A stretch of 64,000 nucleotides of DNA from Paraburkholderia humisilvae (GCF_902859855.1 NZ_CADIKH010000035.1:1-64000), one strand, 5' to 3'. Numbered from the stretch's first letter, positions 53,630-61,970 are shown. Translations and numbers: made by a program. Notes: generated by a model not told the origin, from the sequence alone.

Positions 53630-53888
53630 GAAAAACACCCCAGAGGTCGGATCGGTGTCCAACTTTTGGGGTGCAGTTCAATAAAGGCGGGCTTTTTATA
53701 TTTCCATCGCTGATGGATGTGGCGCGCCAAATGATTCGGACTACATCGTTTGGCATATTGATGTGACATCGCTTGCCCGGCACGATGCTTCTTCTTTGAA
53801 CACGTGGTGAGGGCATATATGGATCGTTTGGCATTCTTAAAATACGACGGGCCGAGACCGTCTGCTGACTTCTGTTGCATCTCAAAAA

Positions 53889-53906
53889 AGTTGTCATTTG
53901 ACAACT
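53889..53906. promoter_or_regulatory. 18-bp inverted repeat before the HicA-like gene
   Basis: AGTTGTCA-TT-TGACAACT, perfect 8-bp arms, 30 bases upstream of the first start codon of the two-gene unit. A likely operator for autoregulation by the HTH protein of the second gene. Confidence 0.6.
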
Positions 53907-53936
53907 CATCGCAATCTCTCTAAGCTTGAGGTCAGC

Positions 53937-54218
53937 ATGTCGCGGTCAGTTCATCCAAAGAAGGAAATCGAAGAAGCGCTCAGGCACGCCGAAGCCCATG
54001 GTTGGCGCGTGGAAGTCGGTGGGGCTCATGCGTGGGGAAAGCTTTATTGTCCGTACAAAGACGACGATTGTCGTTGCGGAGAGTTTTGTATCACCTGTGT
54101 CTGGCGTACGCCGCGCAGTTCCGGCAATCACGCGAACGCTTTGATGCGGGTTGTCGACAACTGCACAACGCACACGAAGCAAAGGTCTGCCACACGGCAC
54201 GCACCGCAGAAGGAGTAG
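53937..54218 (+). CDS. HicA-like small Cys-rich protein, candidate toxin
   Basis: 93-residue protein. Residues 8-34 (KKEIEEALRHAEAHGWRVEV then GGAHAWGK) match the start of HicA mRNA interferases, where a helix, the GW strand and a catalytic His in a G-S/A-H motif (here His31) occur. A cysteine cluster follows (CPYKDDDCRCGEFC), unlike classical HicA, and then a conserved-looking GNHANALMRVVDNC. Spacing of 2 bases to the HTH gene suggests one unit. GAGG precedes the ATG. Toxin activity is inferred, not shown; a family of small hypothetical proteins with HTH partners is the safer label. Confidence 0.55.
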   Translation: MSRSVHPKKEIEEALRHAEAHGWRVEVGGAHAWGKLYCPYKDDDCRCGEFCITCVWRTPRSSGNHANALMRVVDNCTTHTKQRSATRHAPQKE

Positions 54219-54220
54219 TC

Positions 54221-54745
54221 ATGGAGTACATTTTTACGCTGAAGTACCAGTTGTCGGAGAACGACACCAATATGGACGATCTCATCGAGCGCCTGGGTGC
54301 GGCCGGATGCGATGACGCACTGGTCGGTATCGGTCAGCCAGGACGTATCGCACTCGAATTTACGCGCAAGGCGAGATCTGCCGAAGAGGCACTGGTCAGT
54401 GCGCTTGCGAGTGTGAAGACGGCTGTTCCGGCGGCCAAGCTGATCGAGGCCGCGCCCGATTTCGTCGGGCTTACCGATGCTGCGCAAGCGGTCGGGGTCA
54501 CACGGCAAAACATGCGCAAGCTGATGATCACGCATGCAACGAGCTTTCCGACGCCGGTCCATGAGGGGACCACGACGGTATGGCATCTGGCCGATATCCT
54601 TGCGTGGCTGCAGGCGAAGGGCAACTACAACCTGCAGCAGAGTCTGGTCGACGTTGCGTCGACCGCGATGCAAATCAATCTGGCCAAGGAGGTGCGCCAG
54701 ATGACGCCGCGCATGCAGCGGGAAGTTCGCATGCTGGTTGCTTAG
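54221..54745 (+). CDS. HTH DNA-binding protein, candidate antitoxin partner
   Basis: 174-residue protein. Residues 1-75 look like a small alpha/beta domain (MEYIFTLKYQLSENDTNMDD; ALVGIGQPGRIALEF). Residues 87-135 form a MerR/AlpA-like HTH (FVGLTDAAQAVGVTRQNMRKL; TTTVWHLADILAWL), and the C-terminus is helical. GGAG lies 6 bases upstream of the ATG. Second gene of the unit; it could bind the inverted repeat at 53889-53906 and neutralise the first product. The order small protein then HTH protein is the HicA-HicB order. Confidence 0.55.
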   Translation: MEYIFTLKYQLSENDTNMDDLIERLGAAGCDDALVGIGQPGRIALEFTRKARSAEEALVSALASVKTAVPAAKLIEAAPDFVGLTDAAQAVGVTRQNMRKLMITHATSFPTPVHEGTTTVWHLADILAWLQAKGNYNLQQSLVDVASTAMQINLAKEVRQMTPRMQREVRMLVA

Positions 54746-55274
54746 CGAGCGCGGCCGCTTCATTCCGCCGGGTCGACGCAAGCATCATCCGGCCCGGCCT
54801 TCTCTCCACGCGCGCGACCTCAGGTGCCACTCACCCATCCACGCCGGCCTCGCCGAATCGTTTCGCACGATACGCAAGGCGCTGAGTTGATGCGCTCGGT
54901 CGATATCTGCCTGACGCCGTGGCCGACCTATCGAAATTGCATGTCGCCGACATGACAAATCGGCTGATTGGTTGCGCACCCATTCGTGCTTTTTTGGAAG
55001 CTTGCAAGTTTGGCCTTTTGACTTTAGCCTTCGCACGTTATCGAACCCGATATCCTGCAACGCCGCGACGAGGATGCCGCGCAATATTCGCGATCCTCAG
55101 GATTTGCCTGGAACAACCGGCCCGCGCGGTCGCTGTGCAGTGAAGTCGCGTACGGGGAGCCTCACGGGGGAGTGGGCGGAACTCGCGGCCGTCTACAACA
55201 ACACGCTATAGTCTCATCCAATCAATTCGCATTGACCGAATCAACCGGCATCGAACCAATCTTCGCAGCGCACA
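54746..55274. other. Intergenic region after HTH gene
   Basis: About 530 bases with no credible gene or RNA. The right end should hold the promoter of the phosphodiesterase gene. Nothing else recognised. Confidence 0.5.
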
Positions 55275-56039
55275 ATGGGAAACGGAATCGACGACGCCCA
55301 ATCCGCCGTTTGGCCGTACCCACGGCTTGTCGCGCACCGCTGCGGTGGCAAGCTCGCGCCGGAAAACACGCTGGCAGGTTTCGACGCGTGCGTGCAGCAC
55401 GGTTACCGGATGGTCGAGTTCGATGCGAAGCTGTCCGCGGACAACCAGACGTTCCTGCTGCACGACGACACGCTGGGTCGCACCACGAATGGGCGCGGCG
55501 CGGCGGCGACACACACCTGGTCGCAATTGTCGGCGCTCGACGCCGGTTCGTGGTTCGATCGTCGCTTCGCGGGCGAACGCCTGCCAACGCTTGCGGATGC
55601 GGCTGCCCGCTGTGAACGCGACGGTCTTGCCGCCAACATTGAAATCAAGCCTTGCCCCGGTCGCGACGCGTTGACCGGCGAACGTGTCGCCCGCGCGGCG
55701 CTTGCGTTGTGGCGTTCGCGAACGCCGTTGTTGTCGTCGTTTTCCTATGACGCATTGGCCGCAGCGCGCGCTGTTGCACCGGCGCTGCCGCGCGGCATGC
55801 TGTTCGATGCGGTGCCCGACGACTGGCCGCGCATCGTGCACGACCTGCAATGCGTATCGTTGCACGCGGATCACAAGCATCTGACACAAGCGCTCGTCGG
55901 CGAGGTTCGTGCCGCCGGGTTGCGGATACTTGCCTACACAGTGAACGACCCCGTGCGTGCCAGACAGCTGGTGCAATGGGGTGTCGACATGATTTGCACC
56001 GATCGGCTCGATCTGATCGGTGACGACGCGTTGTCCTGA
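55275..56039 (+). CDS. ugpQ: Glycerophosphodiester phosphodiesterase
   Basis: 254-residue GDPD-family enzyme that cuts glycerophosphodiesters to glycerol-3-phosphate and an alcohol. Motifs: VAHRCGGKLAPENTLAGF (His and Glu ligands), MVEFDAKLSADNQTFLLHDDTLGRTT (E-x-D and HD), IEIKPCPG, and the C-terminal NDPVRARQLVQWGVDMICTD. No signal peptide, so cytoplasmic. Upstream of an ABC importer on the same strand, which suggests the importer brings in its substrate. Confidence 0.92.
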   Translation: MGNGIDDAQSAVWPYPRLVAHRCGGKLAPENTLAGFDACVQHGYRMVEFDAKLSADNQTFLLHDDTLGRTTNGRGAAATHTWSQLSALDAGSWFDRRFAGERLPTLADAAARCERDGLAANIEIKPCPGRDALTGERVARAALALWRSRTPLLSSFSYDALAAARAVAPALPRGMLFDAVPDDWPRIVHDLQCVSLHADHKHLTQALVGEVRAAGLRILAYTVNDPVRARQLVQWGVDMICTDRLDLIGDDALS

Positions 56040-56123
56040 ACCACGTCGAGCCGCGCGCCGATAGACAAACTCAAGAACAAGCTTCTAAAACGCAGCACAT
56101 TAACGGCAAGTATGGAGATAAAC

Positions 56124-57236
56124 ATGAGTTCGACCCGCTCACGTTGTTTGCTGTCACTTCCGGCGGCAGCCGTCGCGGCAATGGCCGCCACCGGCGCCGC
56201 AACCGCTGCGCCGCCTGATGCGCTGATTGCTGCCGCGAAGCAGGAAGGTCAGTTGACGGTGATCGCGCTGCCGCACGACTGGTGCGGCTACGGCCCGATG
56301 ATCGCTGACTTCCAGAAGAAATACGGCATCAAGGTCAACGAGTTGAATCCGGATGCAGGTTCCGGCGACGAAATCGAGGCAATCAAGGCGAACAAGGGCA
56401 ACAAGGGCCCGCAGGCGCCGGACGTGATTGATGTGGGTCTGTCGTTCGGACCATCGGCCAAGGCTGCGGGCCTGCTGCAGCCGTACAAGGTGTCGACCTG
56501 GAAGTCGATTCCGGATTCGTCGAAGGACGCCGAAGGCTATTGGTACGGCGACTACTACGGCGTCCTCGCGTTCGAGGTGAACGCCGACATGATCGACAAG
56601 ACGCCGTCCGACTGGTCGGATTTGCAAAAGCCCGAATACAAGAATGCGGTTGCGCTGGCTGGCGATCCCCGCTCGGCGAACCAGGCGATTCAGGGCGTGT
56701 ACGCGGCCGGCCTGTCAGCGGCAAAAGGCGATGCGAGCAAGGCCGACCAGGCGGGCCTCAAGTATTTCGCGGATCTGAACAAAAGCGGCAACTTCGTTCC
56801 GGTGATTGGCAAAGCGGCGTCGCTTGCGCAGGGCACCACGCCGATCATCGTGCGCTGGGATTACAACGCGCTCGCCGATCGCGACACGCTGAAGGGCAAT
56901 CCCAAGGTGCAAGTGGTGGTGCCGAAGACGGGCGTCGTCGCCGGCGTGTACGTGCAGGCGATCAGTGCATACGCGCCGCATCCGAACGCCGCGAAGCTGT
57001 GGATGGAATATCTGTATTCGGATGAAGGCCAGCTTGGCTGGCTCGCCGGCTACTGCCACCCGATGCGCTATAACGAACTCGTCGCCGCGAAGAAAGTGCC
57101 ACAGGCGCTGCTCAACAAGCTGCCGCCCGCGCAGGCCTACAAGAACGCGGTCTTTCCGACGCTGCAGCAACAGGACGCGACGAAGGAAGCGGTGACGAAG
57201 CACTGGGACGAAGTCGTCGGCGCTAACGTCAAATAA
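56124..57236 (+). CDS. ABC transporter periplasmic substrate-binding protein
   Basis: 370-residue family 1 binding protein. Signal peptide (LLSLPAAAVAAMAATGAATA-A), then ALIAAAKQEGQLTVIALPHDW, the pattern of Fe3+/polyamine/aminoethylphosphonate-type binders. C-terminal NAAKLWMEYLYSDEGQ. The ATG at 56124 has GGAG 7 bases upstream. Substrate unknown; the neighbouring phosphodiesterase hints at a glycerophosphodiester or other phosphorus compound. Confidence 0.88.
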   Translation: MSSTRSRCLLSLPAAAVAAMAATGAATAAPPDALIAAAKQEGQLTVIALPHDWCGYGPMIADFQKKYGIKVNELNPDAGSGDEIEAIKANKGNKGPQAPDVIDVGLSFGPSAKAAGLLQPYKVSTWKSIPDSSKDAEGYWYGDYYGVLAFEVNADMIDKTPSDWSDLQKPEYKNAVALAGDPRSANQAIQGVYAAGLSAAKGDASKADQAGLKYFADLNKSGNFVPVIGKAASLAQGTTPIIVRWDYNALADRDTLKGNPKVQVVVPKTGVVAGVYVQAISAYAPHPNAAKLWMEYLYSDEGQLGWLAGYCHPMRYNELVAAKKVPQALLNKLPPAQAYKNAVFPTLQQQDATKEAVTKHWDEVVGANVK

Positions 57237-57310
57237 GTGGATGTATGCAGCGGGCGCCGCGCCGCGAATGCGGGCGGGCGTCCGTCGCATCGGCCTGAGG
57301 TGCCTGACCT

Positions 57311-58249
57311 ATGAATGCTTCATCGGACGCCGGGCGCGACGACGGGAATCTGCGGGTGCCACCCGTGCCGACGCCCGCGCCGCAGGTCGATGGACCGGCG
57401 CGCGGCGCGGCGGTCTGGACGTGGATCGGCGTGATGCCGTTTTTCGTGTTCGCGCTGCTGTTTCTGATCGTGCCGACCGCGTTCCTGATGATCGGCGCGT
57501 TTCAGGACGCGGAGGGTCGCTTTACCCTCGCGAACTTCGGCGGCCTGTTCCAGCAGGGCGTGCTCGACGCATACTGGATCAGCTTCAAGGTGAGCGCGGC
57601 GTCCGCGTTCGGCGGCGCGCTGTTCGGCTCGCTGCTCGCGTGGGCCGCGGTGCAGGGCCGGCTGCCGGGCTGGATCCGGCCGACGCTGATGACATTCTCC
57701 GGCGTCGCGTCGAATTTCGCCGGCGTGCCGCTCGCGTTCGCGTTTATCTGCACGCTGGGTCGTGTCGGGCTCGTCACGATGCTGCTCAAGCAGTACGCGG
57801 GCATCAATCTGTATTCGACGGGCTTTAGCATCCTGAGCTTCTGGGGGCTCACGCTGACCTATCTGTATTTCCAGATCCCATTGATGGTGCTGATCGTAAC
57901 GCCCGCGCTCGACGGTCTGAAGCGCGAATGGCGCGAAGCGTGCGATTGCCTCGGCGGCACCGCGTACCAGTATTGGCGTTACGTCGCGTTGCCGGTGCTG
58001 TGGCCCGCCGTGCTCGGCGCGACGCTGCTGCTGTTCGCCAATTCGTTCGGCGCGGTGGCGACCGCGTATGCGCTGACGGGCAGTTCGTTGAACATCGTGA
58101 CGATCCTGCTTTACGCGCAGATTCGCGGCGACGTGATGCACAACCCGAACCTCGGGTATGCGCTCGCATTCGGCATGATCGTCGTGACGGGCCTGTCGAA
58201 CGGCGGCTATATCTGGCTACGTTCGCGCGCTGAAAGGGGACGCCGATGA
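57311..58249 (+). CDS. ABC transporter permease 1
   Basis: 312-residue inner-membrane permease with six or so membrane segments (FFVFALLFLIVPTAFLMIG first) and the EAA loop (EWREACDCLGGTAYQYWRYVALP). PotB/PhnU-like type. Overlaps the second permease gene by 4 bases. Confidence 0.92.
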   Translation: MNASSDAGRDDGNLRVPPVPTPAPQVDGPARGAAVWTWIGVMPFFVFALLFLIVPTAFLMIGAFQDAEGRFTLANFGGLFQQGVLDAYWISFKVSAASAFGGALFGSLLAWAAVQGRLPGWIRPTLMTFSGVASNFAGVPLAFAFICTLGRVGLVTMLLKQYAGINLYSTGFSILSFWGLTLTYLYFQIPLMVLIVTPALDGLKREWREACDCLGGTAYQYWRYVALPVLWPAVLGATLLLFANSFGAVATAYALTGSSLNIVTILLYAQIRGDVMHNPNLGYALAFGMIVVTGLSNGGYIWLRSRAERGRR

Positions 58250-59046
58250 AACATCCGTCGCGTCAGTCACGTGTAGGCGCATGGACGGCGATGATCGTCG
58301 GTGCGCTGTATTTTCTGATTCCGCTTATCGCGACCTTCGAGTTCAGCTTGCGGATGCGGCGTGGCAGCTACAGCTTCGATGCGTACCGCGTCGTGTTGTC
58401 CGACCCGCATTTTCAGGCATCGTTTGGCTACTCGATGCTGATGGCAGTTCTGACGATCGTCGTCGGCGTGCTGCTGGTCGTGCCGACCGCCTATTGGGTG
58501 CAGCTGCGCTTGCCGAAACTGCGCGGCATCGTCGAGTTCATCACGCTGCTGCCGCTCGTGATCCCGGCCATCGTGATCGTGTTCGGCTATCTGCGCATCT
58601 ACAACAGCAGTTCGATCCTGCCGCTCACCGGCAATGAGCGCGCGACGGATCTGCTGCTCGTGTTCGGCTACGTGACGTTGTCGCTGCCCTATATGTACCG
58701 GGCGGTCGACGCCGGCTTGCGCGCGGTCGACATCCGCTCGCTGACGGAGGCGGCCGAGTGCCTCGGCGCGAGCTGGCCGACCATTCTGTTCAAGGTGATT
58801 TTTCCGAATATCCGCTCCGGCATTCTGTCGGGCGCGTTCCTGACTTTCGCGGTGGTCATCGGCGAATTCACGATCGCGAGCCTGCTCGATCGGCCTGCGT
58901 TTGGGCCTTACCTGCAACTGATCGGCGCGAACCGCGCATACGAACCGTCGGCACTCGCGATCATCGCTTTCGCGGTGACCTGGGCGTCGATGGGCCTGAT
59001 CCAGCTATTCGGCTCGGCGCGCGCAATGACACCGCAAAAAACCTGA
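58246..59046 (+). CDS. ABC transporter permease 2
   Basis: 266-residue permease, PotC-like type: six membrane segments and the EAA loop (LTEAAECLGASWPTILFKVIFP). Forms the channel with permease 1. Confidence 0.92.
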   Translation: MKHPSRQSRVGAWTAMIVGALYFLIPLIATFEFSLRMRRGSYSFDAYRVVLSDPHFQASFGYSMLMAVLTIVVGVLLVVPTAYWVQLRLPKLRGIVEFITLLPLVIPAIVIVFGYLRIYNSSSILPLTGNERATDLLLVFGYVTLSLPYMYRAVDAGLRAVDIRSLTEAAECLGASWPTILFKVIFPNIRSGILSGAFLTFAVVIGEFTIASLLDRPAFGPYLQLIGANRAYEPSALAIIAFAVTWASMGLIQLFGSARAMTPQKT

Positions 59047-59080
59047 CGAACCGACGACGCATTGATTGAGGCACCCGCTC

Positions 59081-60148
59081 ATGGCCTTCCTCGAGATCGA
59101 GAATCTGCACAAGACCTTCGGGTCGAACACCGCGCTGCATCGCTTCGATATGCAGATCGAGCACGGCGAGTTCATTACGTTTCTGGGTCCGTCAGGCTGC
59201 GGCAAAACGACCGTGCTGCGGATGGTCGCCGGCTTCGAAGCGCCGACGCGCGGCGTGATTCGCATCGATGGGCGCGACGTCACGCATCTGCGCACACGCC
59301 AGCGCAACGTCGGCATGGTGTTCCAGTCGTACGCGCTGTTTCCGAATATGACCGTCGCGGACAATATCGGCTTTGGCTTGCGCATCGCGCACCATGCGCC
59401 GCACGAGATTCGCAAGCGCGTCGATGAAATGCTGGAACTGATCAAGCTGCCGTCGCTCGGCGATCGCTACCCTTGGCAGCTATCCGGCGGCCAGCAGCAG
59501 CGCGTCGCGCTGGCGCGCGCGCTCGCGACCAAGCCGCAGGTGCTGCTGCTCGATGAGCCGCTGTCGGCGCTCGACGCGAAGATCCGCATTTCGCTTCGGC
59601 AGGATATTCGCGCGTTGCAGCGCGAGCTTGGCATCACGTCGATTTTCGTCACGCACGACCAGGAAGAGGCATTGTCAATTTCCGATCGCATTGCGGTGAT
59701 GAACGAAGGGCGCATCGAGCAGGTCGGCACGCCGCTCGAGATCTACAACTTCCCGCGCACGCGTTTTGTCGCATCGTTCGTCGGCACGCTGAATATTCTG
59801 TCCGGGCACATCGTCGATCCGGCCACCGGCCGGATGGCGGTTGACGGACAGGAACTCACGACTACGCAAAGCCTCGCGCCCGACGACGCCGGCAAGCAAC
59901 GGCTGCTCGCATTGCGGCCCGAAGCGATCGTGCTCGAAGCGCCGGCGATCGGCCGCAATACGCTGCGGGCGACCGTCGAAGAGGTGAGTTTTCTGGGCGC
60001 GGTGGTGCGGATCCGGACCCGCGTGCAGGATGCGGTCATCTCGCTCGACGTGTTCAACGACCCGAACCGCGTATTGCCCGAGCGCGGACAACCTGTCGCG
60101 CTTGGCTTTTCGCACGACAACCTGCTGGTGCTCGAAGAGGGCGCCTGA
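59081..60148 (+). CDS. ABC transporter ATP-binding protein, PotA/FbpC-like
   Basis: 355-residue ATPase. Walker A GPSGCGKTT, Q-loop VFQSYALFPNMTV, signature LSGGQQQRVALARAL, Walker B LLLDEPLSALD, then a C-terminal TOBE domain (RLLALRPEAIVLE; EEVSFLGAVVRIRT). The start at 59081 has TTGAGG about 9 bases upstream. Powers the two permeases. Confidence 0.93.
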   Translation: MAFLEIENLHKTFGSNTALHRFDMQIEHGEFITFLGPSGCGKTTVLRMVAGFEAPTRGVIRIDGRDVTHLRTRQRNVGMVFQSYALFPNMTVADNIGFGLRIAHHAPHEIRKRVDEMLELIKLPSLGDRYPWQLSGGQQQRVALARALATKPQVLLLDEPLSALDAKIRISLRQDIRALQRELGITSIFVTHDQEEALSISDRIAVMNEGRIEQVGTPLEIYNFPRTRFVASFVGTLNILSGHIVDPATGRMAVDGQELTTTQSLAPDDAGKQRLLALRPEAIVLEAPAIGRNTLRATVEEVSFLGAVVRIRTRVQDAVISLDVFNDPNRVLPERGQPVALGFSHDNLLVLEEGA

Positions 60149-60236
60149 CCGTGCCGGCCGACGGCGCGGGGAGGCGGCGACAAGCGCCGATAACCAGCGG
60201 TTGGCATCGCTTGCCGCCCTGACAGACCTTGCGTGC

Positions 60237-60303
60237 GGGTAAGGGTTTTACCTTACGCCCACATTCTGGAATGTCCGACATCGCAATTCCAGATTTCCGG
60301 AAA
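60237..60303 (+). promoter_or_regulatory. Candidate upstream activator sites for DctD
   Basis: Three dyads: GTAAGG-GTTTTA-CCTTAC (60239-60256), TCTGGAAT-13 bases-ATTCCAGA (60265-60293) and TTTCCGGAAA (60294-60303). They lie 70-135 bases before the sigma-54 -24 box, a normal distance for an enhancer-binding protein such as DctD, whose gene starts at the right edge of the window. Binding is inferred. Confidence 0.55.
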
Positions 60304-60372
60304 CCCGGACGCGTCCGCTCGTCCGGGCGAAAAATAGCTTTAAAAATCAAAGTGCAGCTGCGCGGCTTGCGT

Positions 60373-60388
60373 TGGCATTGACCTTGCA
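60373..60388 (+). promoter_or_regulatory. Sigma-54 promoter of dctA
   Basis: TGGCAT-TGACC-TTGCA, matching the consensus TGGCAC-N5-TTGCA except one base; GG at 60374 and GC at 60386 have the required 12-base step. Transcription would start near 60399. Consistent with DctB/DctD control of C4-dicarboxylate uptake. Confidence 0.85.
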
Positions 60389-60444
60389 AAGGGTTGGCGC
60401 GCGGCCCGTCATGGCGCTGCTCAAAAATAAAGCAAGGAGACACG

Positions 60445-60474
60445 ATGCCCGAATTCCTGTCCTGGTACTTCTGA
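60445..60474 (+). CDS. 9-codon micro-ORF in dctA leader
   Basis: ATG to TGA encoding MPEFLSWYF, with a perfect AAGGAG 5 bases before the start. It lies inside the predicted dctA transcript, 46 bases after the start site and 108 bases before dctA. The aromatic C-terminus (W-Y-F) and the strong ribosome binding site suggest a regulatory leader peptide, but this is inference. Confidence 0.45.
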   Translation: MPEFLSWYF

Positions 60475-60582
60475 AATCGTCGTCTTGTAGCGGCTTGTCA
60501 CCCGCGCACAGGCGTACGACCACCGTCCGCATGATGCGCTGCAGGGCAAGCCAGTCGCTTACTCCATTGCAGGAACCCCATC

Positions 60583-61863
60583 GTGAAGAAACCCTTCTAC
60601 AAAATCCTCTACGTTCAGGTGATCGCCGCGATCATCATCGGCATCGTGCTCGGACATTACTCGCCGGCGTTCGCTGTCGACATGAAGCCGCTCGGCGACG
60701 CATTCATCAAGCTGATCAAGATGGTGATCGGCCCGATCATTTTCTGTACGGTCGTGACCGGCATCGCCGGCATGCAGGATATGAAGAAGGTGGGGCGTGT
60801 CGGTGGCAAGGCACTGCTGTACTTCGAAATCGTGTCGACCTTCGCGCTCGTGCTCGGTCTGATCGCGACGCATGTGCTCAAGCCGGGCGTCGGCTTCAAC
60901 ATCGATCCGTCGACGCTCGACGGCAAGGCGGTGGCGTCGTACGCGGCGAAGGCGCATGGCCAGACGACCGTCGACTTCCTGATGCACATCATTCCGGACA
61001 CGATCTCGTCGGCGTTCGCGCAAGGTGAAATCCTGCAGATCCTGCTGGTCGCGCTGCTGTTCGGCAGTGTGCTCGCGACGATCGGCGAACGTGGCAAGGT
61101 GGTCACGCATTTCATCGAGGGCATCTCGAACGTGCTGTTCGGCGTGGTGAAGATCATCACGAAGCTCGCGCCGATCGGTGCGTTCGGCGCGATGGCGTTT
61201 ACGATCGGCAAGTACGGCATCGGCTCGCTGCTGCCGCTGCTGAAGCTGATCGGCACGTTCTACCTGACCTCGGTCGTGTTCGTCGTCGTCGTGCTCGGCC
61301 TGATCGCACGTGCGGTGGGTTTCAACATCTTCCGCTTCGTTGCGTACATCAAGGAAGAGATGCTGATCGTGCTTGGCACGAGCTCGTCGGAAGCGGCGCT
61401 GCCGCAGCTGATGCTGAAGCTTGAAAAGCTCGGCTGCTCGCGTTCCGTGGTGGGCCTCGTGGTGCCGACCGGCTACTCGTTCAATCTCGATGGCACCAAC
61501 ATCTACATGACGATGGCGGTGCTTTTCATCGCGCAGGCGACCAATACCGATCTCACGCTCGCGCAACAGCTGACGCTGCTCGCCGTCACGATGCTGACGT
61601 CGAAGGGCGCGAGCGGCGTGACCGGCGCAGGTTTCATCACGCTCGCCGCGACCCTCGCCGTCGTGCCGACGATTCCGCTGTCGGGCATGGTGCTGATTCT
61701 CGGTATCGACCGCTTCATGAGCGAATGCCGCGCGCTGACGAACATCGTGGGTAACGGTGTCGCGACGGTGGTGGTATCCGCGTGGGAACGTGAACTCGAC
61801 CGCTCGAAGCTGCGCGCCGTGATGCAGCGCGATGTGTCCGTCAGCGAAACGGCTGAAGTCTAA
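60583..61863 (+). CDS. dctA: C4-dicarboxylate transporter DctA
   Basis: 426-residue DAACS-family symporter for succinate, fumarate and malate. Family motifs: LIKMVIGPIIFCTVVTGIAG, the serine-rich re-entrant loop GTSSSEAALPQLM, GYSFNLDGTNIYMTMA, and VTGAGFITLAATLA. GTG start with AGGA upstream. Cotranscribed or followed closely by dctB. Confidence 0.95.
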   Translation: MKKPFYKILYVQVIAAIIIGIVLGHYSPAFAVDMKPLGDAFIKLIKMVIGPIIFCTVVTGIAGMQDMKKVGRVGGKALLYFEIVSTFALVLGLIATHVLKPGVGFNIDPSTLDGKAVASYAAKAHGQTTVDFLMHIIPDTISSAFAQGEILQILLVALLFGSVLATIGERGKVVTHFIEGISNVLFGVVKIITKLAPIGAFGAMAFTIGKYGIGSLLPLLKLIGTFYLTSVVFVVVVLGLIARAVGFNIFRFVAYIKEEMLIVLGTSSSEAALPQLMLKLEKLGCSRSVVGLVVPTGYSFNLDGTNIYMTMAVLFIAQATNTDLTLAQQLTLLAVTMLTSKGASGVTGAGFITLAATLAVVPTIPLSGMVLILGIDRFMSECRALTNIVGNGVATVVVSAWERELDRSKLRAVMQRDVSVSETAEV

Positions 61864-61951
61864 GCGTGGGTGCAACGGCGCCGCGACGCATAGCGGCGCC
61901 GCCGGCGGCCGCGCGGCAGATGCATGCGGCGCGCCCGCCGGACGAAGATGA

Positions 61952-61970
61952 TGTGGCGCAATGTGCCACA
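61952..61970. promoter_or_regulatory. Inverted repeat between dctA and dctB
   Basis: TGTGGC-GCAATGT-GCCACA, perfect 6-bp arms, 34 bases before the chosen dctB start. Could be an operator or a hairpin in the dctA-dctB message. Confidence 0.35.

Larger units (their letters stand above)
52234..53680 (-). mobile_element. IS3-family element (IS150-like), 1447 bp
   Basis: Ends are imperfect 25-bp inverted repeats (52234-52258 and 53656-53680, 20 of 25 matching, outer seven TGAACTG identical). A 4-base direct repeat ATAA flanks it (52230-52233 and 53681-53684), marking the target. Contents are orfA and a broken orfB on the minus strand. An A-rich AAAAAAC at the orfA/orfB overlap (minus strand, complement of 53110-53116) is suited to the -1 frameshifting used by this family. 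Confidence 0.92.
52218..53697 (+). terminator. lipA terminator, split by insertion sequence
   Basis: The left arm AAAGCCCGCC is at 52218-52227 and the right arm GGCGGGCTTT with its T-run is at 53686-53697. Removing the element and one ATAA copy restores a 10-bp stem with a 7-base loop (GCATAAA). The insertion point is in the loop. Confidence 0.85.
60149..60582. other. dctA control region
   Basis: 430 bases before dctA holding, in order, inverted repeats (60237-60303), a sigma-54 promoter (60373-60388) and a 9-codon micro-ORF (60445-60474). Each is listed separately. Confidence 0.75.

Noticed and set aside
61952..61970. Sigma-54 promoter on the minus strand (TGGCACATTGC)
   Set aside because: Spacing between GG and GC is 8 rather than 12 bases.
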